Positions 51,121 through 60,617 are shown, numbered from the stretch's first letter. The stretch: 64,000 nt of DNA from Micromonospora ferruginea (GCF_013694245.2 NZ_CP059322.2:6637062-6701061); one strand, 5' to 3'. Notes: a model not told the origin generated them from the sequence alone. Numbers and translations: made by a program.

Positions 51121-52902
51121 ATGGTCACCGTGTCTGGCCGCCATCGCATGCGTTCCAACCTCCGTGGGGCAGGTGCCGCCGCGGCGGCGACCGCTCTCGT
51201 CGCCGTCGTAGCCGGTTCCTGGTTCGGCTACCAGCAGCTGGCCGGCCCGAACTGCTCGGGCCGGATCGAGCTGTCGGTGTCGGCCGCCCCGGAGATCGCC
51301 CCCGCGGTCCGGGGCGCCGCCGACGACTGGGTCGCCAACGGCGCGGCGGTCGGCGGCACCTGCATCGCGGTGAACGTCGTCTCCGCCGAGTCGGTCGACG
51401 TGGCCGCCGCCGTGGCGAGCAAGCACGGCGCCACGCTCGCCGGGGTGGGGCAGGCCAGCGGCACCGCGGTCACCCCCGACGTCTGGGTGCCCGACTCGTC
51501 CACCTGGCTGGTGCGGCTCAAGGCCGGCGGCGCCAGCGCCTTCGCGCCGGCCAACGGCGCGTCGATCGCCCGCAGCCCGGTGGTGGTCGCGCTGCCCGAG
51601 CCGGTGGCCACCCGGATCGGCTGGCCGGACAAGGAGCTGCGCTGGTCCGACATGCTCCAGCAGGTGACCGCCAGCAAGCCGCTGCGGGCCGGCATCGTCG
51701 AGCCGACCCAGGACGCGGCCGGCCTGTCCGGCCTGCTCTCGCTGACCGCGGCGGCCAGCTCCACCGGCGAGGCCGGCTCCCCGAAGGCCCAGGAGGCGAT
51801 GGTCGGGGCGCTGCGCGCGCTCGCCACCAACCGGTCCTCGCTGCGGCAGGACCTGCTCGCGCGGTTCCCGCGTTCGACCGACCCGACGGCCATCGCCAAC
51901 GGGCTCGGTGCGGCGGCGCTGTCCGAGGAGGACGTGATCGCCTACAACAACACGAAGCCGCCGATCAAGCTGGCCGCGCTCTACCTGGATCCGGCGCCCA
52001 TCCCGCTCGACTTCCCGTTCGCGGTGCTGCCCGGCATCGAGCCGAGCAAGGCCTCGGCCGCGCGGGTGCTGTTCGAGGCGCTGCGCTCGGACGACTTCAA
52101 GGACCGGCTCGCCGCGCAGTCGCTGCGCGCCCCGGACGGCAACTGGGGTCGCGGTTTCCAGGCGCCGACCGGCGCGCCGAGCCCGGCCAACGGCGGGGAG
52201 AAGCAGGTCCCGCCGTCGGGTCAGGGCGGCGCGGCCGACCTCGACCCGGTCGCCATCTCGACCGCGACCACCACCTGGTCGGTGGCCACCCAGTCCGGCC
52301 GCATGCTCTGCGTGATCGACGTGTCGGGCTCGATGAAGAAGCCGGTCGCCACCGCCAACGGGGCGAATCGCGAGCAGGTCACCGTGGCGGCCGCCAGCCA
52401 GGGCCTGGGGCTCTTCGACGACTCCTGGTCGATCGGCCTGTGGACCTTCTCCACCAACCTGCAGGGCTCACAGGACTGGAAGGAGCTGGTCGGGATCCGG
52501 CCGCTGTCCGGCAACCGGGGCGAGCTGCAGCGCGGTCTGGCCTCCATCCGGCCCTCCAGCGGCGACACCGGCCTCTACGACACCGTGCTCGCGGCGTACA
52601 AGAAGGTCCAGCAGGACTGGGAGCCCGGCAAGGTCAACTCGATCGTGCTGTTCACCGACGGCAAGAACGAGGACGACAACGGCATCTCGCAGAAGGAGCT
52701 GCTGGCGCAGATCAAGAAGCTCCGGGACGACGAGCAGCCGGTGCAGGTGATCATCATCGGTATCGGCACCGAGGTGAACCGGGCCGAGCTCAAGTCCATC
52801 ACGGACGCCGCCGGTGGTGGCGCGTTCGTGACCACCGACCCGAGCAAGATCGGTGAGATCTTCCTTCAGGCGATCGCGCTGCGGCCACCCGCACCGCGCT
52901 GA
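51121..52902 (+). CDS. Substrate-binding-like and VWA domain protein
   Basis: 593-residue exported or membrane-anchored protein. It has a hydrophobic segment at about residues 14-40, then a periplasmic-binding-protein-like domain (IELSVSAAPEIAPAVRGAADDWV... DVWVPDSSTWLVRL) to about 370. A von Willebrand A domain follows with an intact MIDAS (VIDVSGSMKK near 400 and a later FTDGKNEDD). Similar two-part proteins are common in Actinobacteria with no fixed function. The start is uncertain: ATG 51121, GTG 51130 and ATG 51148 share the frame and none has a good ribosome site. A strong terminator follows. Confidence 0.87.
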   Translation: MVTVSGRHRMRSNLRGAGAAAAATALVAVVAGSWFGYQQLAGPNCSGRIELSVSAAPEIAPAVRGAADDWVANGAAVGGTCIAVNVVSAESVDVAAAVASKHGATLAGVGQASGTAVTPDVWVPDSSTWLVRLKAGGASAFAPANGASIARSPVVVALPEPVATRIGWPDKELRWSDMLQQVTASKPLRAGIVEPTQDAAGLSGLLSLTAAASSTGEAGSPKAQEAMVGALRALATNRSSLRQDLLARFPRSTDPTAIANGLGAAALSEEDVIAYNNTKPPIKLAALYLDPAPIPLDFPFAVLPGIEPSKASAARVLFEALRSDDFKDRLAAQSLRAPDGNWGRGFQAPTGAPSPANGGEKQVPPSGQGGAADLDPVAISTATTTWSVATQSGRMLCVIDVSGSMKKPVATANGANREQVTVAAASQGLGLFDDSWSIGLWTFSTNLQGSQDWKELVGIRPLSGNRGELQRGLASIRPSSGDTGLYDTVLAAYKKVQQDWEPGKVNSIVLFTDGKNEDDNGISQKELLAQIKKLRDDEQPVQVIIIGIGTEVNRAELKSITDAAGGGAFVTTDPSKIGEIFLQAIALRPPAPR

Positions 52903-52921
52903 CCTGCGAGTCAGCGACAGT

Positions 52922-52956
52922 CTTCCGCCGTACCGGGGAATCCGGTACGGCGGAAG
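52922..52956 (+). terminator. Terminator after the VWA gene
   Basis: Perfect 15-bp arms CTTCCGCCGTACCGG and its complement with loop GGAAT, 20 bases past the stop. No long T tract follows. Confidence 0.75.
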
Positions 52957-53117
52957 GCTTCCAGCGTCAAGGTACGGAATGTGAACTGACGGTAATGCGT
53001 CCGAATCAATCGGTAACCATAATTGTCCTGGCATGATGTCCGAGTGCCTCGACCGTGGGTCCCGGGGCGGGACCCGGCGTGACCGGGGCGGTCGGTGAAT
53101 TGAGTGGGGGAGGGCCG

Positions 53118-54599
53118 GTGACCTCGGCGACGCTGTTGACTCCTGCCAGGACGTCGCGACCGGGCGGCGAGCGACCCGGTGCCACGACGCGAGCCGCGGA
53201 GCGGGCCTACATCCGGGTCCTGGTGGTGCTGGACACCGCCGTGCTGGCGGTGGCCATCCTGATCGGCTACCTGGCCCGGTTCGGTGACGAACAGCCCACC
53301 GGGTCCGAGATCCCCTACGTGGCGGTCGCCCCGGTGCTCCTGCTGGTCTGGCTGGTGTCGCTCAAGGCCATGCGCTGCTACGACGACCAGGTGCTCGGCT
53401 ACGGCGCGGACGAGTACCGCCGGGTCAGCGCGGCCAGCCTGCGGCTGGCCGGCGGCATCGCGATCGCCGGCTACATCGCCGACGTCGGGGTCTCCCGGGG
53501 CTTCCTGGCCATCTCCTTCGCGGTCGGCACGATCGGGCTGGAGGTGGCGCGCTTCGCCGCCCGCAAGCGCCTGCACCGGGCCCGTGACCGGGGCGCCGGC
53601 TGGTCCCGCAAGGTGCTGGTGGTCGGCGACACCGCGCACGTGCTGGAGCTGGTGCACACCCTGCGCCGGGAGCCGTACGCCGGTTACCAGGTGGTCGGCG
53701 CCTGCATCCCGGACGCGCTGCTCGCCCCGGTGCCGCAGCGCCTCGGCGACGTACCGGTGGTCGGGTCGTTCCGGGGCATCCCGGAGGCGGCCACCGCGAT
53801 CGGCGCGGACACCGTGGCGGTCACCGCCTCCGGTGAGCTGACCGCGACCCGGCTGCGCCGCCTCGGCTGGCAGTTGGAGGGCACCGGCGTCGACCTGGTG
53901 GTGGCCCCGGCGCTGACCGACGTGGCCGGCCCGCGCATCCACACCCGCCCGGTCGCCGGCCTGCCGCTGATCCACGTCGAGGCCCCCGAGTTCCGCGGCG
54001 CCCGCAAGCTGGTCAAGGGCTTCGTCGACCGGTCGCTGTCGTTGATCGCCCTGCTCCTGCTGTCGCCGCTGCTGCTGGTGCTCGCGCTCGCCATCAAGCT
54101 GGACAGCCGCGGTCCGGTGCTGTTCCGGCAGACCCGGGTCGGCCAGGGCGGCGAGGAGTTCGGCGTCTTCAAGTTCCGCACCATGGTGGTCAACGCCGAC
54201 GCCCTGCTGGCCGAGCTGGCCGCGCGCAACGAGACCGACGGCCTGATGTTCAAGATGCGCGACGACCCCCGGGTGACCCGGACCGGCCGGCTGCTGCGCC
54301 GGTGGTCGCTGGACGAGCTGCCCCAGCTCGCCAACGTGCTGCTCGGCCAGATGAGCCTGGTCGGCCCGCGCCCGCCGCTGCCCTCCGAGGTGGCCCGCTA
54401 CGACGGCGACGTGGCCCGCCGGTTGCTGGTCAAGCCCGGCATGACCGGCCTCTGGCAGGTCAGCGGCCGGTCCGACCTGAGCTGGGAGGACGGCATCCGG
54501 CTCGACCTCTACTACGTGGAGAACTGGTCGCTCGCGGCCGACCTGACCATCCTCTGGAAGACGTTCGGCGCGGTGCTGGGCAGCCGCGGCGCCTACTGA
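53118..54599 (+). CDS. Exopolysaccharide polyprenyl glycosylphosphotransferase
   Basis: Transfers a sugar-1-phosphate to undecaprenyl phosphate to begin a surface polysaccharide. The 493-residue protein has four N-terminal membrane helices, a nucleotide-fold CoA-binding-like middle (VLVVGDTAHVLELV) and a fifth helix (about 304-325). The C-terminal bacterial sugar transferase domain has FKFRTM, DELPQLANVLLGQMSLVGPRPPLP and KPGMTGLWQVSGRS. GTG 53118 has GGGGGAGGG upstream and is preferred to a longer start. No other polysaccharide genes are adjacent. Its stop overlaps the convergent phosphatase stop. Confidence 0.93.
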   Translation: MTSATLLTPARTSRPGGERPGATTRAAERAYIRVLVVLDTAVLAVAILIGYLARFGDEQPTGSEIPYVAVAPVLLLVWLVSLKAMRCYDDQVLGYGADEYRRVSAASLRLAGGIAIAGYIADVGVSRGFLAISFAVGTIGLEVARFAARKRLHRARDRGAGWSRKVLVVGDTAHVLELVHTLRREPYAGYQVVGACIPDALLAPVPQRLGDVPVVGSFRGIPEAATAIGADTVAVTASGELTATRLRRLGWQLEGTGVDLVVAPALTDVAGPRIHTRPVAGLPLIHVEAPEFRGARKLVKGFVDRSLSLIALLLLSPLLLVLALAIKLDSRGPVLFRQTRVGQGGEEFGVFKFRTMVVNADALLAELAARNETDGLMFKMRDDPRVTRTGRLLRRWSLDELPQLANVLLGQMSLVGPRPPLPSEVARYDGDVARRLLVKPGMTGLWQVSGRSDLSWEDGIRLDLYYVENWSLAADLTILWKTFGAVLGSRGAY

Positions 54600-55741
54600 G
54601 CCGGGCCGGCGTCCGGCTGCGGGCCCAGCCAGTCCAGGCAGACCACCACCGCGTCGTCCACCAGGTCCCCGGCGACGAAGGCCCGCAGGTCGCCGATCAG
54701 CGACCGGACCGCGTCCAGCGGCTCCAGCGGGCCGGTGCGGCGCAGGAACCGGTCCAGCGCCGACTCGCCGTAGCGGATCCGGTCGGCGGTGGCGTCGATC
54801 ACCCCGTCGCTGACCACGAAGAGCCGGTCCCCGCGGTCGAGCTGGAACCGCTGCTCCCGGTAGTCGGTGCCGTCGAACATGCCGAGCGGGAACTGCTTGT
54901 CCAGCGTCTGCTGGGCCACCTCGCCGCCGCGCAGCCGGATCAGGTGCGGCGAGCCGGCGTCCACCGCCGTCAGCGTCCCGGTGGCCAGGTCCAGCTCCAT
55001 CAGCAGCACGGACAGGTGCTGCCCGCCCCGGTGCTGGGCGTAGATCGCCTGGTCGGCCAGCGCGGCCTGGTCGGCCAGCGGGAGCCCGGCCCGGCGCGCG
55101 TTGCGCAGCGCGTACGTGGCCAGTGAGGTGAGCAGCGCCGCGGCCACCCCCTCGCCGAAGCCGTTGAGCACCGCGAGCCAGAGCCGGTGGCCGTCGTCGG
55201 ACCAGTCGAAGCTGTCCCCGCGCACCGCGTACGCCGGCTCCAACTGGCCGGCCAGGCTGAACGAGGGCCGGATCCGGCTGCGGCCGGGCAGCATCTCCCA
55301 CTGCATCTCGGCGGCCAGGGTGAGCCGCCGGCTGCGCCGGGTGGTCAGGTAGATGTCGGTGGTCGAGGTGACGGCGGCCAGCTCGTGCCCGAGCACCGTG
55401 GCGATGGTGTCCAGCTCGCGACGGGCGTCCCGGTCGTCCGGCATCGGTGCGACCCGGAGCACACCACGTCGCTCGCCCCGCATCCCCACCGGGAACCAGC
55501 CGGTGCCGTCGGCGACGATCGGCTCCTGGTGGTCGAAGGCGTGCCAGGCCGGGTGGCCGGGGCCGGCGATCGCCTCGTCCCCGCCCAGCGGCAGCAGCTC
55601 GGCGAGCCGGTAGTCGACCTGGTAGAGCTCGGTGTCGGTGATCCCGTACGTGCGCCGCAGCTCGGCGGCGAGCCGGTCCACGATGAGATCGGTGGGCGCG
55701 TCCGTCACAATTCGGCGCGCACGAGCCTCCGCTTCACTCAT
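54593..55741 (-). CDS. PP2C/SpoIIE-type phosphatase with changed metal motif
   Basis: 382-residue protein with a GAF-like N-terminal part (about 10-130) and a SpoIIE-type PPM phosphatase domain (about 140-375). The usual GGDFYD is RGDSFDW, and the usual D-V-x-G-x-G is NGFGEG, so one metal-binding aspartate is Asn. SDGVIDA and VDDAVVVCLDW are kept. It may be a specialised subfamily with altered metal use rather than a dead enzyme. Related proteins act on anti-anti-sigma factors. It is divergent from the MarR gene, 56 bp apart, which may regulate it. Confidence 0.85.
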   Translation of the reverse strand: MSEAEARARRIVTDAPTDLIVDRLAAELRRTYGITDTELYQVDYRLAELLPLGGDEAIAGPGHPAWHAFDHQEPIVADGTGWFPVGMRGERRGVLRVAPMPDDRDARRELDTIATVLGHELAAVTSTTDIYLTTRRSRRLTLAAEMQWEMLPGRSRIRPSFSLAGQLEPAYAVRGDSFDWSDDGHRLWLAVLNGFGEGVAAALLTSLATYALRNARRAGLPLADQAALADQAIYAQHRGGQHLSVLLMELDLATGTLTAVDAGSPHLIRLRGGEVAQQTLDKQFPLGMFDGTDYREQRFQLDRGDRLFVVSDGVIDATADRIRYGESALDRFLRRTGPLEPLDAVRSLIGDLRAFVAGDLVDDAVVVCLDWLGPQPDAGPAQ

Positions 55742-55797
55742 CTTTGCTCCTTTGCACAGGTCGCCGGCTTGGTCCGGGGAGTAGTCTCGGGCCCACC

Positions 55798-56415
55798 ATG
55801 ACCGAAGAGCCCGGTCCCATGGGACCTGAAGCGAGTATGTCCGCCGCCCTGGACGAGGCGGCGGGCACCCTCCTCGCCGTCTGGGAGGCGGCCCGGGAGC
55901 GGACCACCAGTCGACTCTCCGGGGCGCAGTTACGCGCGGTCATGGTCGTCGAGCAGTATGACGGGATCAACCTCCGCCGGCTCGCCACCCTGACCGACAT
56001 GCTGCTCTCCTCCGCCAGCCGGCTCTGCGACCGCCTGGTGGCCGCCGGCATGCTCGAGCGCGAGCCGGGGCGGCACGACCGTCGCGAGATCTCGCTGCAC
56101 CTCACCCCCGAGGCCCACCGGCTCCTCGCCGAGCTGCGCGCCGACCGGCGTCGCCGGTTGGCGCGGATCCTGCACGCGATGAGCCCGGAGGGGCGGGCGG
56201 CTCTGGTGCGCGGGATGCGCGAGTTCGACAAGGTCGGCCGCCGTGGCGAGGCGACCGTGGCCGAGGGCTGGCCGGTGTTGCAGCCGTCCGGGGAGCGGAT
56301 CGGGGATCCGCTGGCCGAGCTGGCCGCGTCGTCGGGCACCGCCCGGCCGGCGCTCACCCGCCGCGGCGGCGAGCCGGTCCCGCCGGACGAACCCCCGGTG
56401 GTCCGCACCGCCTGA
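55798..56415 (+). CDS. MarR-family regulator
   Basis: 205-residue DNA-binding protein with a MarR winged helix at about 25-130: LSGAQLRAVMVVEQYDGINLRRLATLTDMLLSSASRLCDRLVAAGMLEREPGRHDRREISLHLTPEA. A 60-residue Pro/Gly-rich tail is added. ATG 55798 is the chosen start. The gene is divergent from the PP2C-type phosphatase gene, and the shared 56-bp gap is the likely operator region. Confidence 0.87.
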   Translation: MTEEPGPMGPEASMSAALDEAAGTLLAVWEAARERTTSRLSGAQLRAVMVVEQYDGINLRRLATLTDMLLSSASRLCDRLVAAGMLEREPGRHDRREISLHLTPEAHRLLAELRADRRRRLARILHAMSPEGRAALVRGMREFDKVGRRGEATVAEGWPVLQPSGERIGDPLAELAASSGTARPALTRRGGEPVPPDEPPVVRTA

Positions 56416-56436
56416 CGCCCACCGCGACCGATCCCC

Positions 56437-56510
56437 GCCGGCCCGTCCGGCCCTCCAGCGCTGCCGGCCCGTCCGGCGCTGCCGGCCCGTCCGGTTCCGG
56501 CGCCGCCGGC
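56437..56510. repeat. 18-bp repeats in the gap after the MarR gene
   Basis: GCCGGCCCGTCCGGCGCT and close variants recur three times in a row between two convergent genes. It is the only notable content of this 134-bp gap and can fold into several GC hairpins. Confidence 0.55.
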
Positions 56511-56549
56511 CGGTCCGGGGTCGACCGGTCGTCGGCGTGCTCGCGGGGT

Positions 56550-57542
56550 TCAGCCCGTCGCCACCGCGGCCCGGGCGTTACGCACCCGCGCGGCCACCTT
56601 CGGATGCTCGGCCAGGGCCCGTTCCAGGGTGGCGAGCACCTCGTCCAGCAGGCGCCGGCCGCCCCGGGCGGTGAGCGCCGCCTCCTGCCACTCGACGAAG
56701 TCCAGCAGCAGCCGGTCGTCGTCCACCCGCGCGGCGGCGATCAGCGCGTCCACCAGGTGCGCGATCCCGGAGGCGACGTCCTCGGCGGTCTCCTCCGGCG
56801 GATCCACCACCCCGAGCGCGAGCCGCACCAGATCGCGCCGGCGGTGCAGCACCGCCACGTACGCGTCGTCCGGTGGCGGCGGTGGGCCGGTGTGCGCGCC
56901 GGCGGACAGCGGCCCGGACAGCAGCCGTACCGCGTCCCGGGCGCTGGCTCCCCACGCCGCCGCGCCGATCGCGGTCGCCCACCGGCCGTCGGGGCCGAAG
57001 CCGGGGCCGCCGGCCAGCACCGGCACCCCGGCGGCCCGGCAGGCCTCCACCATCCGCGCCGCCCGGACCAGCCGGTTGGGTTGCACGCAGCTCAGCAGCA
57101 CCGCGTCCGGGCCGGCCTGGTGCAGGTAGGAGATCAGGTGCCGGGCCGGCACGCTGGCGCCGAGGAACGTCACCCGCCAGCCGGCCGCCCGGACCACCTC
57201 GCTGACGATCCGCGCCGCCAGCGCGTGCCACTCGCCCTCGACGCAGGCCACCACCACGTGGCCGCGGCGCGGCGCGCCGACGGCCGCGCCCAGCGCGTCC
57301 ACCACCAGCTCGCTGACGTGGGTGGCGGCGTGCTCCTGGGCGATGCTCCAGGAACCGGTGAGCCAGCGCCGGCCGATCTCCCGCTGGGCCACCGCGACCA
57401 GGTCGACGAGCACGTCCGCGACCGAACAGCCGTCCGCCAGCAGACCCCGCGCCAGCGCCACCGCGCCGGCCCGGTCGGCCCGCTCCAGGTGGTCGAGGTA
57501 CGCGGCGAGGACGTCCGGCCCGATCCGGCCGTCCGGGCTCAC
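56550..57542 (-). CDS. B12-binding protein with CarH-like light-sensor signature
   Basis: 330-residue cobalamin-binding protein without a DNA-binding domain. The helical cap has W60-x9-E70-H71 (WLTGSWSIAQEH), the signature of CarH/LitR photoreceptors. H106 in VEGEWHA is the likely lower ligand of cobalt. The spacings W-to-E 10 and H-to-H 35 equal those of CarH W131/E141/H142/H177. The position matching CarH H132 is L61. The B12 fold continues to about 210 (LGASVPARHL, LSCVQP, GGPGFG), and a helical domain of about 110 residues follows. GTG 57542 overlaps the stop of the PP2C phosphatase gene (GTGA), which points to a light- or B12-controlled phosphatase. Confidence 0.85.
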   Translation of the reverse strand: MSPDGRIGPDVLAAYLDHLERADRAGAVALARGLLADGCSVADVLVDLVAVAQREIGRRWLTGSWSIAQEHAATHVSELVVDALGAAVGAPRRGHVVVACVEGEWHALAARIVSEVVRAAGWRVTFLGASVPARHLISYLHQAGPDAVLLSCVQPNRLVRAARMVEACRAAGVPVLAGGPGFGPDGRWATAIGAAAWGASARDAVRLLSGPLSAGAHTGPPPPPDDAYVAVLHRRRDLVRLALGVVDPPEETAEDVASGIAHLVDALIAAARVDDDRLLLDFVEWQEAALTARGGRRLLDEVLATLERALAEHPKVAARVRNARAAVATG

Positions 57543-59206
57543 GAGGCCGCCACGGCCAACATGGCGATGTCGTCGTGCGGTTGCCCGTCGAGCCACTCGT
57601 CGACGAGTTGGAGCACCCGGTCGACCAGCGCGGCCGGTGGCAGCCCGGCCCCCGAGGCGATCGCCTGCCGCAGCCGGTCGTCGCCGAACATGGCCAGCTC
57701 GGTGGGGCCGCCGCGGGCCTCGGTCACCCCGTCGGTGTACGCCAGCAGCAGGTCGCCCGGGGCGAGCCGCACCTCGGCCTCGGCGAACCTCGCCGCGGTC
57801 AGCGCGCCCACCGGCATGCCGCCCACCCGGACCACGTCGATCCCGCCGCCGGCGCGGACGACCAGGGGCGCGGGATGCCCGCCGCCGGCCATCCGGACCA
57901 GCAGCGCGCCGTCGGGTTCCCGGTGCAGCGTGCCGAGCAGGAGCGTGGTGAACTGGGCCCGCGCGGCGGCCCCCGGCGCGTCCAGCAGTGCCCGGTTGAG
58001 CAGTTCCATCAGCTCCCGGGGGCGCTGCTCGACCAGGCGGAGGGTCTGCAACGACTGGCGGACCCGGCCGGTCAGCACCGCCGCGCCGACACCCTTGCCG
58101 CAGACGTCACCGAGGGCGAAGAGGCCCCCGTCCGGGGTGGGGAACAGGTCGTAGAAGTCGCCGCCGATGCGCAGGCTGTCCCCGGCGGCCCGGTAGCCGC
58201 CGGCCAGCGTCATCCCGGGCAGGTGCGGCAACGTCGGCGGGAGCAGGCTGTTCTGCAGGACCCGGGCCAGGTGGGTCTGCTCGCCGTACAGCTCGGCGGC
58301 GGCCAGCGCGGCGCCGGCGCGGCCGGCGAACTCCCGGGCCAGCGCGATCTCCCGCTGGTCGAAGCCGGCCCGCTCGGGGCGGCGGGCCAGGACCAGCGCC
58401 CCGGCCGGCCCGCCGGCGCTGGTCATCGGGCTGATCAGCACCGTGCCCGGCCGGCCGAAGCCGACGGGAAGCATCTCGGCCAGGTCGGCCAGCTCGGCGT
58501 CGAGCCAGGGGCTCGGCTCGGTGAGGTCGCCTTCGAGCGCCTCGACCAGGCCGGGAACGGATTCCGCCGCCCGCCAGCCGGCCACGCCGGTGACCGGGGA
58601 CGGGTCGCCGGCGGCCCACCGGATCCAGTGCGGCTCGTCCTCGGCCGGTGGCGGCGGCCGGTGCACCACCACGGCGACGTCGGCCAGGTAGGGCACCGGC
58701 AGGGTCACCGCGGTGCGCAGCGTCTGCTCCCGGTGCAGGGAGAGCCCGAGCCGGCTGCCGGCCTGGGCCAGGAACGCGGTGCGGGACCGCTCGGCGAGCA
58801 ACGCGTCGGTGCGGGCCCGCTCCTCGGTGACGTCCCGCACGTACCAGGCGCAGCGGCCCCCGGCCAGCTCGCGCCGGACGCCGCGCAACCGCCGGCCGAG
58901 ATGCTCGGTCTCGAACGTGCCGGCGCCGTCGCGGGCCGCCTCGGCGAGCGCGGGCACCCGGGAGGCGGCCAGGGCCACGCCCGGCGCCAGCTCGGGGAGG
59001 AGTTCCGCTGCCATGGCGTTGACCAGGGTCACCACGCCCGCCGGGTCGATCGTCACGACGGCCTCGGCCAGCCCGTCCAGCAGTTCGCGGGCGAGGCGGT
59101 CGTCGGCCGGCAGCGCGGCCCCGGCCACCCGCCGGGGTCGTTTCCGGGGGGCGGGTCCACCGCCGCTGACCGGCCCGGCGACACCGCCCCGGCGTGCGGC
59201 GGTCAC
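57539..59206 (-). CDS. PAS-GAF-PP2C (SpoIIE-type) phosphatase
   Basis: 555-residue cytoplasmic signalling phosphatase. A PAS domain lies at about 40-130 (LLDGLAEAVVTIDPAGVVTLVNAMAAELL), a GAF domain at about 140-310, and the PPM phosphatase from about 330. The catalytic motifs are intact: GGDFYDLF, DVCGKGVGAAVLTG, TDGVTEARGG and HDDIAML. Targets are usually phosphorylated anti-sigma antagonists. It starts with GTG 59206 and is translationally coupled to the B12-binding protein gene downstream. It follows the ROK gene after 151 bp and probably has its own promoter. Confidence 0.92.
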   Translation of the reverse strand: MTAARRGGVAGPVSGGGPAPRKRPRRVAGAALPADDRLARELLDGLAEAVVTIDPAGVVTLVNAMAAELLPELAPGVALAASRVPALAEAARDGAGTFETEHLGRRLRGVRRELAGGRCAWYVRDVTEERARTDALLAERSRTAFLAQAGSRLGLSLHREQTLRTAVTLPVPYLADVAVVVHRPPPPAEDEPHWIRWAAGDPSPVTGVAGWRAAESVPGLVEALEGDLTEPSPWLDAELADLAEMLPVGFGRPGTVLISPMTSAGGPAGALVLARRPERAGFDQREIALAREFAGRAGAALAAAELYGEQTHLARVLQNSLLPPTLPHLPGMTLAGGYRAAGDSLRIGGDFYDLFPTPDGGLFALGDVCGKGVGAAVLTGRVRQSLQTLRLVEQRPRELMELLNRALLDAPGAAARAQFTTLLLGTLHREPDGALLVRMAGGGHPAPLVVRAGGGIDVVRVGGMPVGALTAARFAEAEVRLAPGDLLLAYTDGVTEARGGPTELAMFGDDRLRQAIASGAGLPPAALVDRVLQLVDEWLDGQPHDDIAMLAVAAS

Positions 59207-59357
59207 CGCCGCTGGCCGGGCGCTTCGGTCGGTCGACCCGTGTGCATGCTGTCGGTGCGCTCCTCGGTCGGCGACCGGATGGTCGTTCGGCGGACAGGTT
59301 GCCTCGCGGCAAGCGTACCGAGGGGGAGCGACGAATGCCCGTCCAGGACGGCTCCGA

Positions 59358-60617
59358 TCAGGGCGTGCGGGCGAGCCAGCCGACCGGGTGGTCGACGATC
59401 CGGCGGACCACCGAGGTGGCGCCGCCGACCGCGGCGGACTGGGCCCCGAGCGCGGCCGGGCGCACCGTGACCGGGGACCAGGCCGCGGTGAGCACCCGCC
59501 GGGAGATCTCCGCCACCACCGGTGGGCACAACCAGGGCGCGAGCGGCGCGTATCCGCCCCCGAGCACCACGGTGTCCAGATCCAGCAGGTTCACCACCCC
59601 CGCCACCGCCACCCCGAGCGCGGTGCCGGCGTCGGCCAGCGCGGCCAGCGTGGTCGGGTCGCCGGCCCCGGCCAGGTCGGCGAGGCGGGTGGCGGCGGTG
59701 TCGGCGGGCAGCTCCGCGCCGGGGAGCCCGGCGGCGGCCAGGATCGCCTCCTGGCCGGCGTACTGCTCCAGGCAGCCCTGCCCGCCGCAGCGGCACGGCC
59801 GCCCCTGCGGCTGGACCGGGAAGTGACCGATCTCTCCGCTCCAGCCGCGGGCGCCCCGGTAGAGCGCCCCGTCCAGCACGATCCCGGCGCCGATGCCGAT
59901 CTCGCCGGACACGTGCAGGAAGCTGCGCGAACCGGGCGGTCCGGCGTGCAGCTCACCGAGCGCGGCGAGGTTGGCCTCGTTGTCGACCACCAGCGGTGGG
60001 ACGCCGTCGACCGGCTCGGCGAGCGGGTGCCCGGCCAGCAGCGCCGGCACGTCCACGTCCCGCCAGCCGAGGTTGGGCGCGAGCCGGACCAGGCCGCCGT
60101 CGCCGACCAGGCCCGGCACGGCGAGCGCCGCGCCGGCCAGGGTCAGTCCGTCGCGTACGGCGGCGGCGCGCGCCTCGGCGGCGAGCGCGGCCAGCCGGGC
60201 GAGCGCGTCGGCGGGGGAGACCGGGCGCAGGTCGGCGCGGCGGACCAGATGGTGCCGGACCGTGCCGGTCAGGTCGACGACGCAGGCCGCCAGGTAGTCG
60301 ACGTTCACCTCCAGGCCCAGCCCGGCCGGGCCGTCGGCGGCGAGCACCAGGCCGCGGGCCGGCCGGCCGGCGCCGGTGCGCGGGGGCGGCTCCGCCTCGG
60401 CGACCAGCCGCCCGGCGATCAGGTCGTCGACGACCGCGGAGACGGTGGCCCGGGTCAGCCCGGTCCCGGCGGCGAGCCCGGCCCGCGACGGCGGGTGGTC
60501 GGCGGCGGCGATCCGCCGGAGCACGACCGCGAGGTTCAACTCGCGCAGGCTGCCCTGACGGACCGCTCCGGCGATGCTGGCGCTGGTCACCACTTGACAC
60601 TGCCACATCCCCGCCAT
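59358..60617 (-). CDS. ROK-family repressor of the xylose genes
   Basis: 419-residue ROK regulator. The N-terminal winged helix is SLRELNLAVVLRRIAAADHPPSRAGLAAGTGLTRATVSAVVDDLI (about 23-67). The sugar-kinase-like part has GLGLEVNVDY, HVSGEIGIGAGIVLDG, the GEIGHF segment and the zinc set CRCGGQGCLEQY. It lies divergent from xylA with 49 bp between starts and an operator in the gap, so it is almost certainly the xylose regulator XylR. The start is uncertain: ATG 60617, ATG 60608 and GTG 60593/60590 are all in frame, and none has a good ribosome site. Confidence 0.9.
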   Translation of the reverse strand: MAGMWQCQVVTSASIAGAVRQGSLRELNLAVVLRRIAAADHPPSRAGLAAGTGLTRATVSAVVDDLIAGRLVAEAEPPPRTGAGRPARGLVLAADGPAGLGLEVNVDYLAACVVDLTGTVRHHLVRRADLRPVSPADALARLAALAAEARAAAVRDGLTLAGAALAVPGLVGDGGLVRLAPNLGWRDVDVPALLAGHPLAEPVDGVPPLVVDNEANLAALGELHAGPPGSRSFLHVSGEIGIGAGIVLDGALYRGARGWSGEIGHFPVQPQGRPCRCGGQGCLEQYAGQEAILAAAGLPGAELPADTAATRLADLAGAGDPTTLAALADAGTALGVAVAGVVNLLDLDTVVLGGGYAPLAPWLCPPVVAEISRRVLTAAWSPVTVRPAALGAQSAAVGGATSVVRRIVDHPVGWLARTP

